This document shows positions 43,121-54,744 of a DNA stretch of 63,363 bases, piece by piece (positions within the stretch are counted from its first letter, which is position 1; each line of letters begins with the position of its first letter). A program made the position numbers and the translations under genes. The notes beneath the pieces were generated by a model, which saw nothing but the letters and a program-made list of their open reading frames with translations, was not told the DNA's origin and ran no database searches. This DNA comes from an uncultured Ignavibacteria bacterium (GTDB lineage: Bacteria; Bacteroidota; Ignavibacteria; Ch128b): assembly GCA_937944105.1 (NCBI GenBank), contig CALDZP010000005.1, forward strand, positions 1-63,363, given 5' to 3'.

Positions 43121-44647
43121 TCAATATCTTCGGAACATTTCTGGTATGACTTTTATTCCAGCAATAATCTTTTTGATCAATTTTGAATCAAATAAAAATT
43201 CTGTTGCTTCTTTTATTTTCTTCGTTGAATAGTTATTGTAATTAAACCACCATAATTTTTTTTGCCAGGTGAGTCTATCGTAGTTATAATATTTCTCGTA
43301 GACCATTTCCATCATTCCACTTCTGCTGTGTACTCTTCCTGTTCCACTCATTTTTATTCCACCTACAATTGCTTCACCAGCACCAAAATAACTTATACAA
43401 TCGTTAATAATAACTGAACCAGCTTGAATTTTTTTTGCAATGGATTTTCCGAACGAGATATTTTTTGTCCAGATAGAAGCCGAAAGCCCATACTTACAAT
43501 CGTTTGCAAATTGAATTGCTTCTTCTATGGAATTGAATTTCATTATTGGAATAACTGGACCGAAGGTTTCTTCTTGCATTACTTTCATATTGTGATTAAC
43601 ATCAATTAAAATAGTAGGCTCAACAAAATTTCCATCGATTCTACCACCATAAAAAATCTTTGCTCCTTTTGAAATTGCATCGTCTATGTGTTCTCGAATT
43701 AAATCAACTTGTTTTTGGAGTTTGATCCTTGAGTAATCATAATATGGAGAATTATTAAATGGTTGAAGTTTAGAAATATACTCAACTAATTTTTTCAAAA
43801 AGGAATCATAAATATTTTTTTGAACATAGACTCTTTCTATAGAGACGCAAGTTTGACCTGCATTCATTATTGCTCCCCAGGTTATTCCCATTGCTGCCCT
43901 TTCCAGATCCGCATCATTAAGAACAATTGCGGGATCTTTTCCACCTAATTCGAGAGATATTGGCAATAATTTTTCAGCTGCTTCTTTAGAAATTATTTTT
44001 CCAACAATTGTACTGCCAGTAAAAAATAATTTATCAATATTGCTCTTAACCAGAGCACTTCCTATAACTGAATCGCCGTAGATAGTTTGAAATATGTTTT
44101 CTGGTAAATTTACTTCTTTGAAAATATCATCAATCATTTTTCCGGTTAATGGGGTCCATTCTGAAGGTTTGAAAATAACGGCATTACCAGCAATTAATCC
44201 GGGAATTATCTGTCCCATTGGCAAAAATAGCGGATAATTCCATGGACTTATGATTCCAATAACTCCATATGGTTCATATTCAATCCAGCTTTTTTTGTGT
44301 ATCATTACAGGGAGTTTAATTCTTTCATAATGTGGCTTAAGGAATTTTTTTGACTTCTTAAGATAATAATCAATAATATTCAATGTCGGTATTATTTCAG
44401 TTGAATAACTTTCAAAAATTGGTTTACCATTTTCTTGTGATATAATCTGAGCCAGATGTTCTCTTTGACTATAGATTATTTTTTTTACTTTTTTAATGTA
44501 ATTTAACCTTTCAACAAGTTTAAGTTCTTTCCATTTTATCTGAGCTTCCTTTGCTTTTTCAACAAGGACATATATTTCATCAACATTTGTGGTTGTAATT
44601 TCTCCAATTACTTCTTTAGTATTAGGATTCGTTGAAACAATTTTCAT
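43121..44647 (-). CDS. NAD(P)-dependent aldehyde dehydrogenase
   Basis: 508 residues of the ALDH superfamily: cofactor-site GIISPWNYPL and FKPSEWTPLTG, catalytic E233 in LELGGKDPA and nucleophile C267 in NAGQTCVSIERVYV, then EETFGPVIPIMKF. The start codon directly follows the stop of the exonuclease gene, with its GGAGG ribosome site inside that gene's last codons, so translation is coupled. The C-terminal ~50 residues are basic and amphipathic, as in long-chain ALDHs. Substrate is not evident; it could oxidise 2-aminoadipate semialdehyde or a fatty aldehyde. Confidence 0.93.
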   Translation of the reverse strand: MKIVSTNPNTKEVIGEITTTNVDEIYVLVEKAKEAQIKWKELKLVERLNYIKKVKKIIYSQREHLAQIISQENGKPIFESYSTEIIPTLNIIDYYLKKSKKFLKPHYERIKLPVMIHKKSWIEYEPYGVIGIISPWNYPLFLPMGQIIPGLIAGNAVIFKPSEWTPLTGKMIDDIFKEVNLPENIFQTIYGDSVIGSALVKSNIDKLFFTGSTIVGKIISKEAAEKLLPISLELGGKDPAIVLNDADLERAAMGITWGAIMNAGQTCVSIERVYVQKNIYDSFLKKLVEYISKLQPFNNSPYYDYSRIKLQKQVDLIREHIDDAISKGAKIFYGGRIDGNFVEPTILIDVNHNMKVMQEETFGPVIPIMKFNSIEEAIQFANDCKYGLSASIWTKNISFGKSIAKKIQAGSVIINDCISYFGAGEAIVGGIKMSGTGRVHSRSGMMEMVYEKYYNYDRLTWQKKLWWFNYNNYSTKKIKEATEFLFDSKLIKKIIAGIKVIPEMFRRY

Positions 44648-46288
44648 TTAAACCTCCATAAGGCTTATCTGCAATTTCTGGAAAAGTTGTTTGGAGTCTA
44701 ACCCTGTTGTATAAATAATTTTATAATGAGCTTTTTTATTTACAAGAAAATTTGCAATGATTTTGATTTTCTCAATATTCACTGATTGGTCAAAATCTAA
44801 TTCGTAATCTGAATTGTATGATTCTACTAATTCATATAAAAAATTCTTTTCATTCTCATACTTTTTAATAAAAATTAAAATTCCATTTTTTAATCCAAGA
44901 AATTCAATTGGTTTATTTCCTTCGAAGATTATTATAATTGCATTAAGAGAATTTATTGGTTCTTTTAATACTTTAATTCTTCCAATATTGTTAATGATAG
45001 TTCTGATAGAATCTCGAATTTGAGCAGCCTCTTCAAACTTTTCTCTTGTGGAATATTCTTTCATTTTTTCGATTAATCTATTCAAAATACTCAGGTTATC
45101 ACCGGTTAGAAATGCTTTTACTACTTCTATTTCTTTTTCGTACTCTGAATGAACTGACGGATTAAAACACGGACCGAGACATCTTTTAATGTCAAATAGA
45201 TAGCATGGTCGATTTTTTTGAAAGTCATCATCGTCGCATTCCCGTAATAAAGTTGATTTAGAAATTACATCCAAAACCAGTTCGGCAGTTTCTCTTCTAT
45301 GAAAAGGACCAAAAAATAAAGCATTGCTTCCATTTAATCTTGTAGTGACTTCAAGTTTTGGGAATGGATGTTCATTTAGAAGGCTGATAAAAGAATATCT
45401 TCTAATTATTTTTAATGCTTTGTTATGTCGGGGTTTATGTTTCTTTATTAATTCTGATTCAAGTAAAAAAGCTGAGAGTTCGCTTCCAGTTTCAACAAAT
45501 TCGAGATAATGTGCCGACCTTATAATTTTTTTGACTCGTTCCTCATCTGAACGAAAATAACTTAAGACTCTACTTTTTAAATTCTTTGCTTTACCAATGT
45601 AAACAATTTCATTGTTTTTGTTCTTAAAAATATAAATTCCTGGTTTTTGAGGTAACCTGGAAATCTGTTCCGATATACTTTTTTTTATTTTTATTGTCGT
45701 TAAACTTTTAACTGGCTGAAATTGAAGAGAAAGTAAACTATCAATGTTATTTATTTGAAAATTATTTTCTCCCTCTTCAATAAGTTTTATTAAAAGATGC
45801 GAAGTAGCTAATGCATCACCATAAGCCCGATGTTGATGAATGTTTTTAATTTTGAAAAAGTTTGTAAGAGAATGTAATCCGTAACTCGTGAGTCCCGGAA
45901 TAATTCTTCGAGCTAATAATTTTGTACACAAAACCGGATTACTTGGAGGACTAAAATTTTCCCTTAAAAAACTGTGAATTAAAAATTTGTAATCAAACGA
46001 TGCGTTGTGAGCAACAAAAACTGAATCTTTAAGAAACTTTGTGATTTCATTTATTATGTCTGAAAATCTAGGTGCTGTGAAGACATCTTCATTTCGAATT
46101 CCTGTTAATTGAGTGATAAATGGTGGAATAAAAATCTCAGGATTGATAAGGGTTGTAAATTTGTCGGTGATTTTAAAGTTTTCAATTTTTATCAGTGCTA
46201 TTTCAATAATTCTGTTTGTGACAGGATTTAAACCTGTTGTTTCAACATCGCAGACAACAAAGGAAATATTTTCTAATGAAGTGTTCAT
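44648..46288 (-). CDS. DEDDh exonuclease fused to UvrC-like GIY-YIG nuclease
   Basis: 546 residues. Residues ~5-175 are a DnaQ-type 3'-5' exonuclease (VVCDVETTGL, FVAHNASFDYKFL, HRAYGDALATSHLL). Residues ~215-300 are a GIY-YIG endonuclease (QKPGIYIFKNKNNEIVYIGK, SRVLSYF). Then comes a UvrC-type cysteine set (REC, RPC, KRC, GPC) spaced 11, 8 and 4, as in the Fe-S cluster of UvrC, and a UVR-like helix pair (EKFEEAAQIRDSI). The RNase H-like C-terminal nuclease of UvrC is missing. Related DnaQ/Cho-type fusions occur in other bacteria. Likely an auxiliary DNA-repair nuclease. Confidence 0.9.
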   Translation of the reverse strand: MNTSLENISFVVCDVETTGLNPVTNRIIEIALIKIENFKITDKFTTLINPEIFIPPFITQLTGIRNEDVFTAPRFSDIINEITKFLKDSVFVAHNASFDYKFLIHSFLRENFSPPSNPVLCTKLLARRIIPGLTSYGLHSLTNFFKIKNIHQHRAYGDALATSHLLIKLIEEGENNFQINNIDSLLSLQFQPVKSLTTIKIKKSISEQISRLPQKPGIYIFKNKNNEIVYIGKAKNLKSRVLSYFRSDEERVKKIIRSAHYLEFVETGSELSAFLLESELIKKHKPRHNKALKIIRRYSFISLLNEHPFPKLEVTTRLNGSNALFFGPFHRRETAELVLDVISKSTLLRECDDDDFQKNRPCYLFDIKRCLGPCFNPSVHSEYEKEIEVVKAFLTGDNLSILNRLIEKMKEYSTREKFEEAAQIRDSIRTIINNIGRIKVLKEPINSLNAIIIIFEGNKPIEFLGLKNGILIFIKKYENEKNFLYELVESYNSDYELDFDQSVNIEKIKIIANFLVNKKAHYKIIYTTGLDSKQLFQKLQISLMEV

Positions 46289-46463
46289 AATTCAAATTAA
46301 ATCTTATTCATCTTTTAGTCAAAAAACCTACTTTAAAATGGGAATAATATTTTTTAGGATTTAATAAATAAAATTTTAATAAAATCAAAATGAAATTAAA
46401 ATTTTGTTCATTGTTTAAAACATACAGTCTAGATAAATTTGTAAAAATTAAGGAGTATATTTT

Positions 46464-47630
46464 ATGAAATTTGAAGGCGTTGATTACTATCATATTGATG
46501 AACTTCTCTCTGATGAAGAGAAACTAATCAGGCAAACAATTCGAGAGTTTGTTGATGATAAAGTAATTCCAGTAATTGAGAAGCATTATCGAGAGGGGAC
46601 ATTTCCAATGCACCTTATTCCAGAAATGGCAGAGCTTGGAATCTTTGGTGCAACACTTCCAGAAAAATACGGATGTGCAAATCTTAATAATGTTGCCTAT
46701 GGCTTAATGATGCAGGAATTAGAAAGGGGCGATAGTGGTATTAGAAGTTTTGCCTCTGTTCAGAGTGCGCTTGTTATGTATCCCATTTATACTTTTGGTA
46801 GTGATGAACAAAAAGATTACTGGTTACCAAAACTTGCAAAAGCTGAAAAGATTGGTTGTTTTGGTTTAACTGAACCTGATTTTGGCTCTAATCCAGGGGG
46901 TATGTTAACGAGAGCAGAGAAAGTTGATGGAGGTTTTGTTTTAAATGGAACTAAGATGTGGATAACAAATGGAACAATTGCAGATGTTGCTGTTGTATGG
47001 GCAAAGTGGAATGGTGTAGTTCATGGATTTTTAGTTGAGAAAAATTTCAAAGGTTTTTCTGCACCAGAAATGAAAAATAAACATTCTCTTAGAGCATCAG
47101 TGACATCGGAACTTGTTCTTGATAATGTTTTTGTACCAGATTCTCATTGGTTGCCAAACACACAGGGATTAAAATCAGCATTAATGTGTTTGAGCCAGGC
47201 AAGATATGGAATTGCATGGGGAGTAATTGGTTCCATGATGGTAGCTTATACCACTGCTCTAGATTATGCAAAATCAAGGGTTCAATTTTCTAAACCGATT
47301 GCAGCTTACCAATTAACACAAGCTAAATTAGTCTGGATGTTAACTGAAATTACCAAAGCTCAATTGCTTGTTCTTCAACTTGGAAGATTAAAAGATCAAG
47401 GGAAAGCAAGATTTACTCATATTTCACTTGCAAAAAGAAATAATTGTGAAGTTGCTTTAGATATTTGTCGTGTAGCTCGAGAAATCTTAGGTGCCAACGG
47501 TATTCTAGATGAGTATCCAATTATGCGTCATATGAATAATCTTGAATCTGTTAAAACTTATGAAGGGACTCATGAAATGCACACTTTAATTGTTGGTGAA
47601 GATATTACTGGATTTTCTGCTTTTGAATAA
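46464..47630 (+). CDS. Glutaryl-CoA dehydrogenase-like acyl-CoA dehydrogenase
   Basis: 388 residues with the acyl-CoA dehydrogenase fold: FGLTEPDFGSNPGGM and TKMWITNGTIADVAVVWA flavin-binding stretches and catalytic base E367 in TYEGTHEMH. The sequence GIRSFASVQSALVMYPIYTFGS and the position of the base close to the C-terminus match glutaryl-CoA dehydrogenase rather than short- or medium-chain enzymes. That enzyme turns glutaryl-CoA into crotonyl-CoA and CO2, the late step of lysine breakdown, whose early steps are encoded at 24474-28498. AAGGAG ribosome site. Alone in its transcript as far as can be seen. Confidence 0.88.
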   Translation: MKFEGVDYYHIDELLSDEEKLIRQTIREFVDDKVIPVIEKHYREGTFPMHLIPEMAELGIFGATLPEKYGCANLNNVAYGLMMQELERGDSGIRSFASVQSALVMYPIYTFGSDEQKDYWLPKLAKAEKIGCFGLTEPDFGSNPGGMLTRAEKVDGGFVLNGTKMWITNGTIADVAVVWAKWNGVVHGFLVEKNFKGFSAPEMKNKHSLRASVTSELVLDNVFVPDSHWLPNTQGLKSALMCLSQARYGIAWGVIGSMMVAYTTALDYAKSRVQFSKPIAAYQLTQAKLVWMLTEITKAQLLVLQLGRLKDQGKARFTHISLAKRNNCEVALDICRVAREILGANGILDEYPIMRHMNNLESVKTYEGTHEMHTLIVGEDITGFSAFE

Positions 47631-47686
47631 ACTGCTTTTAAATCATCAGAGTTTGAAAATTTGATTTAATTAATTTCTATCAATAA

Positions 47687-49171
<1,485 letters not shown>

Positions 49172-49178
49172 CACACTC

Positions 49179-50252
49179 ATGAAAAATTATTTCAGCAATA
49201 GAATTTCATTATTGAGGGATAAACTATCTCTTCAAAATGGTGAAGCATTTTTTACTTCAACGAGAGAAGATGTTTTGTATCTAACGAATTTTAATTCAAC
49301 AAATTCTAATTTAATTATCACAAAAAATTTAGCAAGAATTTTTACAGATAGAAGATACTCTCAACAGGTAAAGGACATAGTTCAAGTTGCTGATTATGAA
49401 TTTATCGAAAAAAATTTGCAAACCTCTTTGAAGAATTTTTGTAATGAGTTTAAAATTCACACAATATATTTTGAACCTTCGAAGTTAAATGCCGGGAAAT
49501 TATTTGAGTTAAGAAAAGAAAGTAAAATAAAATTTAAGCCTTTAAAAAAATTTATTGCCGATATTTTTGCTTATCAAGATGAATTTTCGATAATTCAAAC
49601 AAAGAAAGCAGTTAGAATTACTGAAAAAATTTTTAATGATTTGCTGAAAGAAATTAAAGAAGGTATATCTGAAAGAGAACTTAAAGCTCAGCTTAAATAT
49701 CTAATAACAAAACTCTCAGATGGCGAAACTTTTGATCCAATTGTTTTATTTGGAAAAAATACTTCATTCCCACACGGAATGTCTTCAAATTTAAAATTGA
49801 AAAAAAATTTGCCTGTATTGATAGATTTCGGTGTAAATATAAGGGGATACAATTCAGATTTTACTCGAATGATTTATTTTGGTAACCCACCAGTTGAGTT
49901 CATCAAACATTATAATATAGTTAAAGATGCATTGCATATAGCTATAGAGAAAATTGAAGTTAACAAAAAAGCAAAAGAAATAGCCGAGAGCGTAATAAAT
50001 TATTTTTCAAAATTTGGTCTTGAAAAATATTTTACTCACAGTCTGGGTCATGGTTTAGGAGTTTATCTTCATAATTTTCCATCACTTTCTATGAATTCAA
50101 AACAAACAATCCCGGATAATGTTGTATTAGCGATTGAACCAGCACTTTACTTCGAAAATAAATTTGGAATAAGAATTGAACAGAACATTTTACTCTACCA
50201 AAACAAGAAGATAATTCTAAACAAAATAAAGGACGAATTAATCGTTATATGA
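49179..50252 (+). CDS. Xaa-Pro peptidase (M24 family)
   Basis: 357 residues: a creatinase-like N-terminal domain (SLQNGEAFFTSTREDVLYLTN in outline) and a pita-bread metallopeptidase domain with all five metal ligands visible: Asp in LIDFGVN, Asp in NSDFTRM, His in SLGHGLGVYLH, Glu in AIEPALYF and Glu in RIEQNIL. Cytoplasmic enzymes of this type remove residues next to proline. Tightly packed between guaB and a glycosyltransferase (overlap of four bases), with no metabolic link to either. Confidence 0.93.
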   Translation: MKNYFSNRISLLRDKLSLQNGEAFFTSTREDVLYLTNFNSTNSNLIITKNLARIFTDRRYSQQVKDIVQVADYEFIEKNLQTSLKNFCNEFKIHTIYFEPSKLNAGKLFELRKESKIKFKPLKKFIADIFAYQDEFSIIQTKKAVRITEKIFNDLLKEIKEGISERELKAQLKYLITKLSDGETFDPIVLFGKNTSFPHGMSSNLKLKKNLPVLIDFGVNIRGYNSDFTRMIYFGNPPVEFIKHYNIVKDALHIAIEKIEVNKKAKEIAESVINYFSKFGLEKYFTHSLGHGLGVYLHNFPSLSMNSKQTIPDNVVLAIEPALYFENKFGIRIEQNILLYQNKKIILNKIKDELIVI

Positions 50253-51532
50253 AAAGAAAAGTTCTTGTCATTTCTTATTACTTTCCGCCAATGGGATATA
50301 GTGGTGTACAGAGAATTTCAAAGTTTGTAAAATATATGGTTGACTTTAATTGGGAACCGGTAGTTTTAACAATTCAACCAAAGGCTTATTACGCATTTGA
50401 TGATTATCTCTTAAAAGAACTTGAAGAAAGAAATATAAGAATTATAAGAACCGGCTCATATGATCCAACTCAAAAAATTTTCAATCAAAGAAAAATTAGA
50501 AGTGAAATTTTTCGAAAAATTTTGAACCGGATTAGCCAGACTTTCTTTCTTCCTGATAATAAAAAATTCTGGATGAGATCGGCTTTGAAAGTTGCCAGAA
50601 AATTACTGAGTCAAGAAAAATTCGATATAATTTTTGCAACAGCACCACCATATACAACTTTCAGAATAGGTTCAATTCTCAAAAAAGAATTTGATGTTCC
50701 CCTTGTTCTTGATTATCGAGATGCCTGGCTGGATGATGGGCTTTCTTTTTATCCTACTCCTTTTCACCGCTGGATTGTAAAATCAATGGAAAGAAAAGTT
50801 CTTCATTCAAGTGATAAAATAATCACTTATACCCGGCAGATAAAAGAACATCTAATAAAAAATTATCCATTCCTTAAATTAGATGAAATAATAATAATCC
50901 CACACGGTTATGATGAAGAAGATTTTAATATAAATTTTCAATCAACAAAGCATGGTAATAAAATCCGGATTACCTACAGCGGTGCTTTTTATGATGAAAG
51001 AACTCCAAAATTTTTTTTGAAAGCAGTTGAAAAAGTTTTTTATGAAAGACCGGATATAGAAAATCAAATTGAATTTATGTTTATTGGTAACTTTCCTAAA
51101 TTTTACTACAAAAAAATTCAAAAAAGTAAATTCAAAAGTGCTTTTGTATTTACAGGATATGTTGATCATATTACCAACATAAAATATTTACTTGATTCTG
51201 ATGTTTTATGGTTAATGATTCGTCACTCTAAAAATCCCCATCTCTATGCAACTGGTAAATTGTTCGAATATATTGGAACAGGTAAACCTATTCTCGGTCT
51301 GGTTCCAGGAAATGGTGCTGCAGCACAAATTCTGAAAGATTATAAAGCTGGATTTATTGTTGAACCAGATGATATTGATGGAATTAAAAATGCTTTGATT
51401 GAAATTTTTGAATTATTTAAGGAAGGAAATATTCCTCAACCGAATAGAGAACTAATTCAATCTTTTGAGAGAAAAAAATTAACTCAGGAGCTTGTAAAAA
51501 TATTTCAATTTGTGATGAGAGATGAATCTTAA
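50249..51532 (+). CDS. Glycosyltransferase, GT4-like (group 1)
   Basis: 427 residues with two Rossmann-like halves: VLVISYYFPPMGYSGVQR and FDIIFATAPPYTTFRIG in the N-terminal half, and FVFTGYVDHITNIKYLL, MIRHSKNPHLYATGKLFEYIG and GKPILGLVPG in the C-terminal half. The glutamate of the K-x-F-E-Y stretch is the usual nucleotide-sugar contact. Likely acts on envelope or exopolysaccharide. The start overlaps the peptidase gene (ATGA) and its end overlaps purD by 11 bases. Confidence 0.88.
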   Translation: MKRKVLVISYYFPPMGYSGVQRISKFVKYMVDFNWEPVVLTIQPKAYYAFDDYLLKELEERNIRIIRTGSYDPTQKIFNQRKIRSEIFRKILNRISQTFFLPDNKKFWMRSALKVARKLLSQEKFDIIFATAPPYTTFRIGSILKKEFDVPLVLDYRDAWLDDGLSFYPTPFHRWIVKSMERKVLHSSDKIITYTRQIKEHLIKNYPFLKLDEIIIIPHGYDEEDFNINFQSTKHGNKIRITYSGAFYDERTPKFFLKAVEKVFYERPDIENQIEFMFIGNFPKFYYKKIQKSKFKSAFVFTGYVDHITNIKYLLDSDVLWLMIRHSKNPHLYATGKLFEYIGTGKPILGLVPGNGAAAQILKDYKAGFIVEPDDIDGIKNALIEIFELFKEGNIPQPNRELIQSFERKKLTQELVKIFQFVMRDES

Positions 51533-52826
51533 TGTATTAGTAATTGGTTCCGGTGGAAGGGAAGATGCTCTGTGCTGGAAAATCTCACAGAGTAATTTGT
51601 TAGGTGAACTCTATTGTATACCCGGCAACCCCGGCACGGGAAGATGGGCAAAGAATTTTTTGATATCGATAAATGATTTTGAATCTATTAAAAATTTTTG
51701 CATTGAGAAAAAAGTTGACCTTGTAGTTGTTGGACCAGAACTTCCACTTGTTACCGGGATTGAAGATTATTTATCACAATTTGGGATTAAAATTTTTGGT
51801 CCTTCAAAGTCAGCAGCTATGATAGAGGGAAGTAAATCGTTTGCTAAAGAATTAATGATCAAGAAAAATGTTCCAACTGCTAAGTTCAAAAAATTTAGTA
51901 TTGATGAAATTGAAGATGCAAAAAAGTTTTTACTTAATGCTAATTATCCTATTGTCTTAAAAGTAGATGGACTCGCTGGTGGCAAAGGAGTTACAATTTG
52001 TGATAACTACAACTCATCAATTAAAGTTCTTGAGGAAATCTTCATTAATAAAAAATTTGGTGACTCAGGAAATATAATTGTTGTAGAAGAATTTCTTGAT
52101 GGGGAAGAATTCTCAGTCTTCGCTGTTACAGATGGATTTAATTATGTATTACTTACACCAGCACAAGACTATAAAAGAATTGGTGATAATGATACTGGTA
52201 AAAATACGGGTGGTATGGGATCATACGCATTTAATAATTTATTAAATCAAACTCAAATTGAAGAAATCAAGAAAAATATAATTGAACCAACACTTGAAGG
52301 TTTAAGAGAAATTAATTCCCCATATAAAGGCGTTTTGTATTGTGGGTTGATTCAAACGATAAATGGCATTAAAGTAATCGAGTTTAATTGTAGATTTGGT
52401 GATCCGGAAACTCAATCAGTTTTAACTACCCTTAATTCTGATTTTCTGGATTTACTCTGGAAAACTGTAAATGGTGATTTATCTGAGGTCAAACTTGAAA
52501 TTGATGGGAAGGCTATTTGTCTGGTTCTTGCATCCGAAGGTTATCCTGATGAATTTGAAAAAGGTTTTGAAATTACTGGAATTTATGATTTAGAAAACAA
52601 AGATGATCTTATAATTTTTCATGCTGGGACAATTTTTAAAGACAATAAACTATTAACGAATGGCGGAAGAGTTTTAAATGTTGTTTCTTATTCTCGTGAA
52701 AAAAATTTTTCTGACTTGATAAAAAATGTTTACGATGCAGCTGAAAAAATTAACTTCAAAAATAAATACTATAGAAAAGATATCGGATTAAAAGCTCTGA
52801 GGAAAATAGATTCTCAATTGTTTTAA
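51522..52826 (+). CDS. purD: Phosphoribosylamine-glycine ligase
   Basis: 434 residues starting NVLVIGSGGREDALCWKI, with the ATP-grasp motifs YPIVLKVDGLAGGKGV, VVEEFLDGEEFSVFAV, KNTGGMGSYAF and EFNCRFGDPETQ. It makes glycinamide ribonucleotide in purine synthesis. Last gene of the guaB run, overlapping the glycosyltransferase by 11 bases. The gene beyond is convergent. Confidence 0.98.
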   Translation: MNLNVLVIGSGGREDALCWKISQSNLLGELYCIPGNPGTGRWAKNFLISINDFESIKNFCIEKKVDLVVVGPELPLVTGIEDYLSQFGIKIFGPSKSAAMIEGSKSFAKELMIKKNVPTAKFKKFSIDEIEDAKKFLLNANYPIVLKVDGLAGGKGVTICDNYNSSIKVLEEIFINKKFGDSGNIIVVEEFLDGEEFSVFAVTDGFNYVLLTPAQDYKRIGDNDTGKNTGGMGSYAFNNLLNQTQIEEIKKNIIEPTLEGLREINSPYKGVLYCGLIQTINGIKVIEFNCRFGDPETQSVLTTLNSDFLDLLWKTVNGDLSEVKLEIDGKAICLVLASEGYPDEFEKGFEITGIYDLENKDDLIIFHAGTIFKDNKLLTNGGRVLNVVSYSREKNFSDLIKNVYDAAEKINFKNKYYRKDIGLKALRKIDSQLF

Positions 52827-52961
52827 AGAAATATTTTCATCTATTTTTTAAAATGCTTTTCAAAATTTTTATTACTGTTGGAAATCACAAAGCTAAATCT
52901 TGTTCTGAGTTTTTTCTGGCATCATTTAATTTTTACAATTTTTTTTATTCTTATTTTAGAA

Positions 52962-53987
52962 TTAGTTTTTTATTCCAAGAAATTTCAAAACACTATCAAA
53001 TATTGTATCAGCATTTACTCCACTATCACCTTCATATCTACAAATTTTTGGATTTCCAGGACAATAGTTTTTGCAATATTCTTCTTTCGGTAAAATTACA
53101 ACTGATTTATTACCCAGAGGACCCCAAAGTTTTGGTGAACAAGCAGGTAAAGGACAAAATACTGAAATTGTCGGTACTTTAAGTGCTGAACAAATATGCA
53201 TTGGACCAGTACTTGAGGAAATTAATACATCAAGAGCTGAAAACTTTACAATAGATTCTCTTAATGTGTCTTTTGTCATTGGATAGGAGACTTCAGGAAT
53301 ATTTTTAATTTCATTTGGAGGAACTAAATCTGTTATAACAACTTTTAGTGTTTTAATTGAAGCAAGTTTTTGTATTAATTTCCGATATTCATCAATTGAA
53401 AGATTAGGTGATGAATTGCCACTTGTGGAGTTAACACCAACTAAAAATTTATGATTACCCAAAATATCATTTCTAAATATTTCTGCATATTTTTTCTCAT
53501 CATTACTTAAATGAATTTCTGGTTCTATGGATTCTACATCGATGCCTATTTTTCTTAACATATCAAGTGAGTAATCAGCTTCATGTCTTAATGGAATGTA
53601 TTTTTTTCTATCTACGAATTTTGTAAAAGTAAGAAATTGATATAACTTGTGTCCCACACCAATACGTGTTTTAATTCCTGATAGAAATAGCATGTAATTT
53701 AGTCTCTCATCTGGAAGAAGCATAAAGGCGTGTGTAAATTTATAGGCAGTGATTTCTCGAACTTGGTTAATGAATGACTTAAAGTCTTTTTCTTCGTTAT
53801 AAATTATTATTTTATCGACATAAGGATTATTCCAGTAAATTGCCTCTGTATATTTACGAACTAATACAGCGACAAACGAATCAGGAAATTTTTTCTTGAT
53901 TTCACGTGGAAGAGGAGTGGAAAGAACAACATCACCAATTCTATCAATTCGGCAGATTAAAAATCTTTTTTGATTACCTTTCTTCAT
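52962..53987 (-). CDS. Heptosyltransferase-like glycosyltransferase (GT9)
   Basis: 341 residues: FLICRIDRIGDVVLSTPLPREI, VDKIIIYNEE, FLVGVNSTSGNSSPNLSIDEY and SSSTGPMHICSALKVPTISVF, the pattern of ADP-heptose:LPS heptosyltransferases. A cysteine cluster near the end (CPLPACSP, EYCKNYCPGNPKICRYEG) resembles that of many GT9 proteins. It would extend the LPS inner core or a related heteropolysaccharide on the cytoplasmic side. The start overlaps the upstream GT2 gene by 14 bases. Confidence 0.92.
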   Translation of the reverse strand: MKKGNQKRFLICRIDRIGDVVLSTPLPREIKKKFPDSFVAVLVRKYTEAIYWNNPYVDKIIIYNEEKDFKSFINQVREITAYKFTHAFMLLPDERLNYMLFLSGIKTRIGVGHKLYQFLTFTKFVDRKKYIPLRHEADYSLDMLRKIGIDVESIEPEIHLSNDEKKYAEIFRNDILGNHKFLVGVNSTSGNSSPNLSIDEYRKLIQKLASIKTLKVVITDLVPPNEIKNIPEVSYPMTKDTLRESIVKFSALDVLISSSTGPMHICSALKVPTISVFCPLPACSPKLWGPLGNKSVVILPKEEYCKNYCPGNPKICRYEGDSGVNADTIFDSVLKFLGIKN

Positions 53988-54744
53988 AGGTTTTGTGTTG
54001 AAGTTCCCAGATTTTAATTTGAACTAACATTTTCGTTAACGCATGAAAAAATGAAACTAAAAAGCCATGAACTCCATCAATAAATCCATATCGTAATATA
54101 AAATGTTGTATAAAATAAACTGGAGGATAAAAAATTACTTTTAATATGCTTGCTTTATTCTTCGTACTTTTCTCCAAAGCTTCAAGTGATGAATAATAAT
54201 TTATTTTCTTAATCACCTCATCAATACTTCGGTAACTCATGTGAATAATTGGTTCGTTTATTTTTACAGTTCTGCCACTTACTTCGAATCCTTCATGAAC
54301 TAACCTCTCTGTAACTTTTGCTTTAGATTTTTTGAAAAGTCTCAATTGAAAATCTTTATTCCACCCGCAACCTTTTATTTTTTTTCCAAGGAAAAAATTA
54401 TCTCTTTTAATAGAGTAACCATCAAAGGCTTCTAACTCTTCTTTATGTTCGAGAAGATATAAAAGTTTTTGTTTTAATGAATGACTAACTCTTTCATCAG
54501 CATCCAGACTTAATATCCATTCATAAGAGGCAAGCTTTAGGGAAAATTGTTTCTGCTCTGCAAAACCAGTCCATTCTCTTTGAAAAATTTTATTTGTGTA
54601 ATTTTTGGCAATTTCAATTGTCTTATCTTCACTGAAAGCATCGACTAAAATTATCTCATCAGCCCATTTAACGGATTCAAGACATTCCTTTATATTTTTT
54701 TCTTCATTTTTAGTAATAATAATTACGCTTAATTTCTCTCTCAT
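53974..54744 (-). CDS. LPS core glycosyltransferase (GT2, WaaE/KdtX-like)
   Basis: About 256 residues from the ATG at 54744, where the family normally starts (REKLSVIIITKNEE); an ATG at 54816 would add 24 basic/hydrophobic residues. GT2 motifs: NIKECLESVKWADEIILVDAFS with the first aspartate, QREWTGFAEQKQFSLKLAS, the DxD-like LSLDADERVS and RLVHEGFEVSG. WaaE-type enzymes add glucose to the LPS inner core. Coupled to the GT9 gene, so an envelope saccharide pair. Confidence 0.9.
   Translation of the reverse strand: MREKLSVIIITKNEEKNIKECLESVKWADEIILVDAFSEDKTIEIAKNYTNKIFQREWTGFAEQKQFSLKLASYEWILSLDADERVSHSLKQKLLYLLEHKEELEAFDGYSIKRDNFFLGKKIKGCGWNKDFQLRLFKKSKAKVTERLVHEGFEVSGRTVKINEPIIHMSYRSIDEVIKKINYYSSLEALEKSTKNKASILKVIFYPPVYFIQHFILRYGFIDGVHGFLVSFFHALTKMLVQIKIWELQHKTYEER

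Noticed and set aside
52853-53286. Plus-strand frames over the GT9 gene
   Set aside because: They lie opposite a well-supported glycosyltransferase and have non-coding-like composition.
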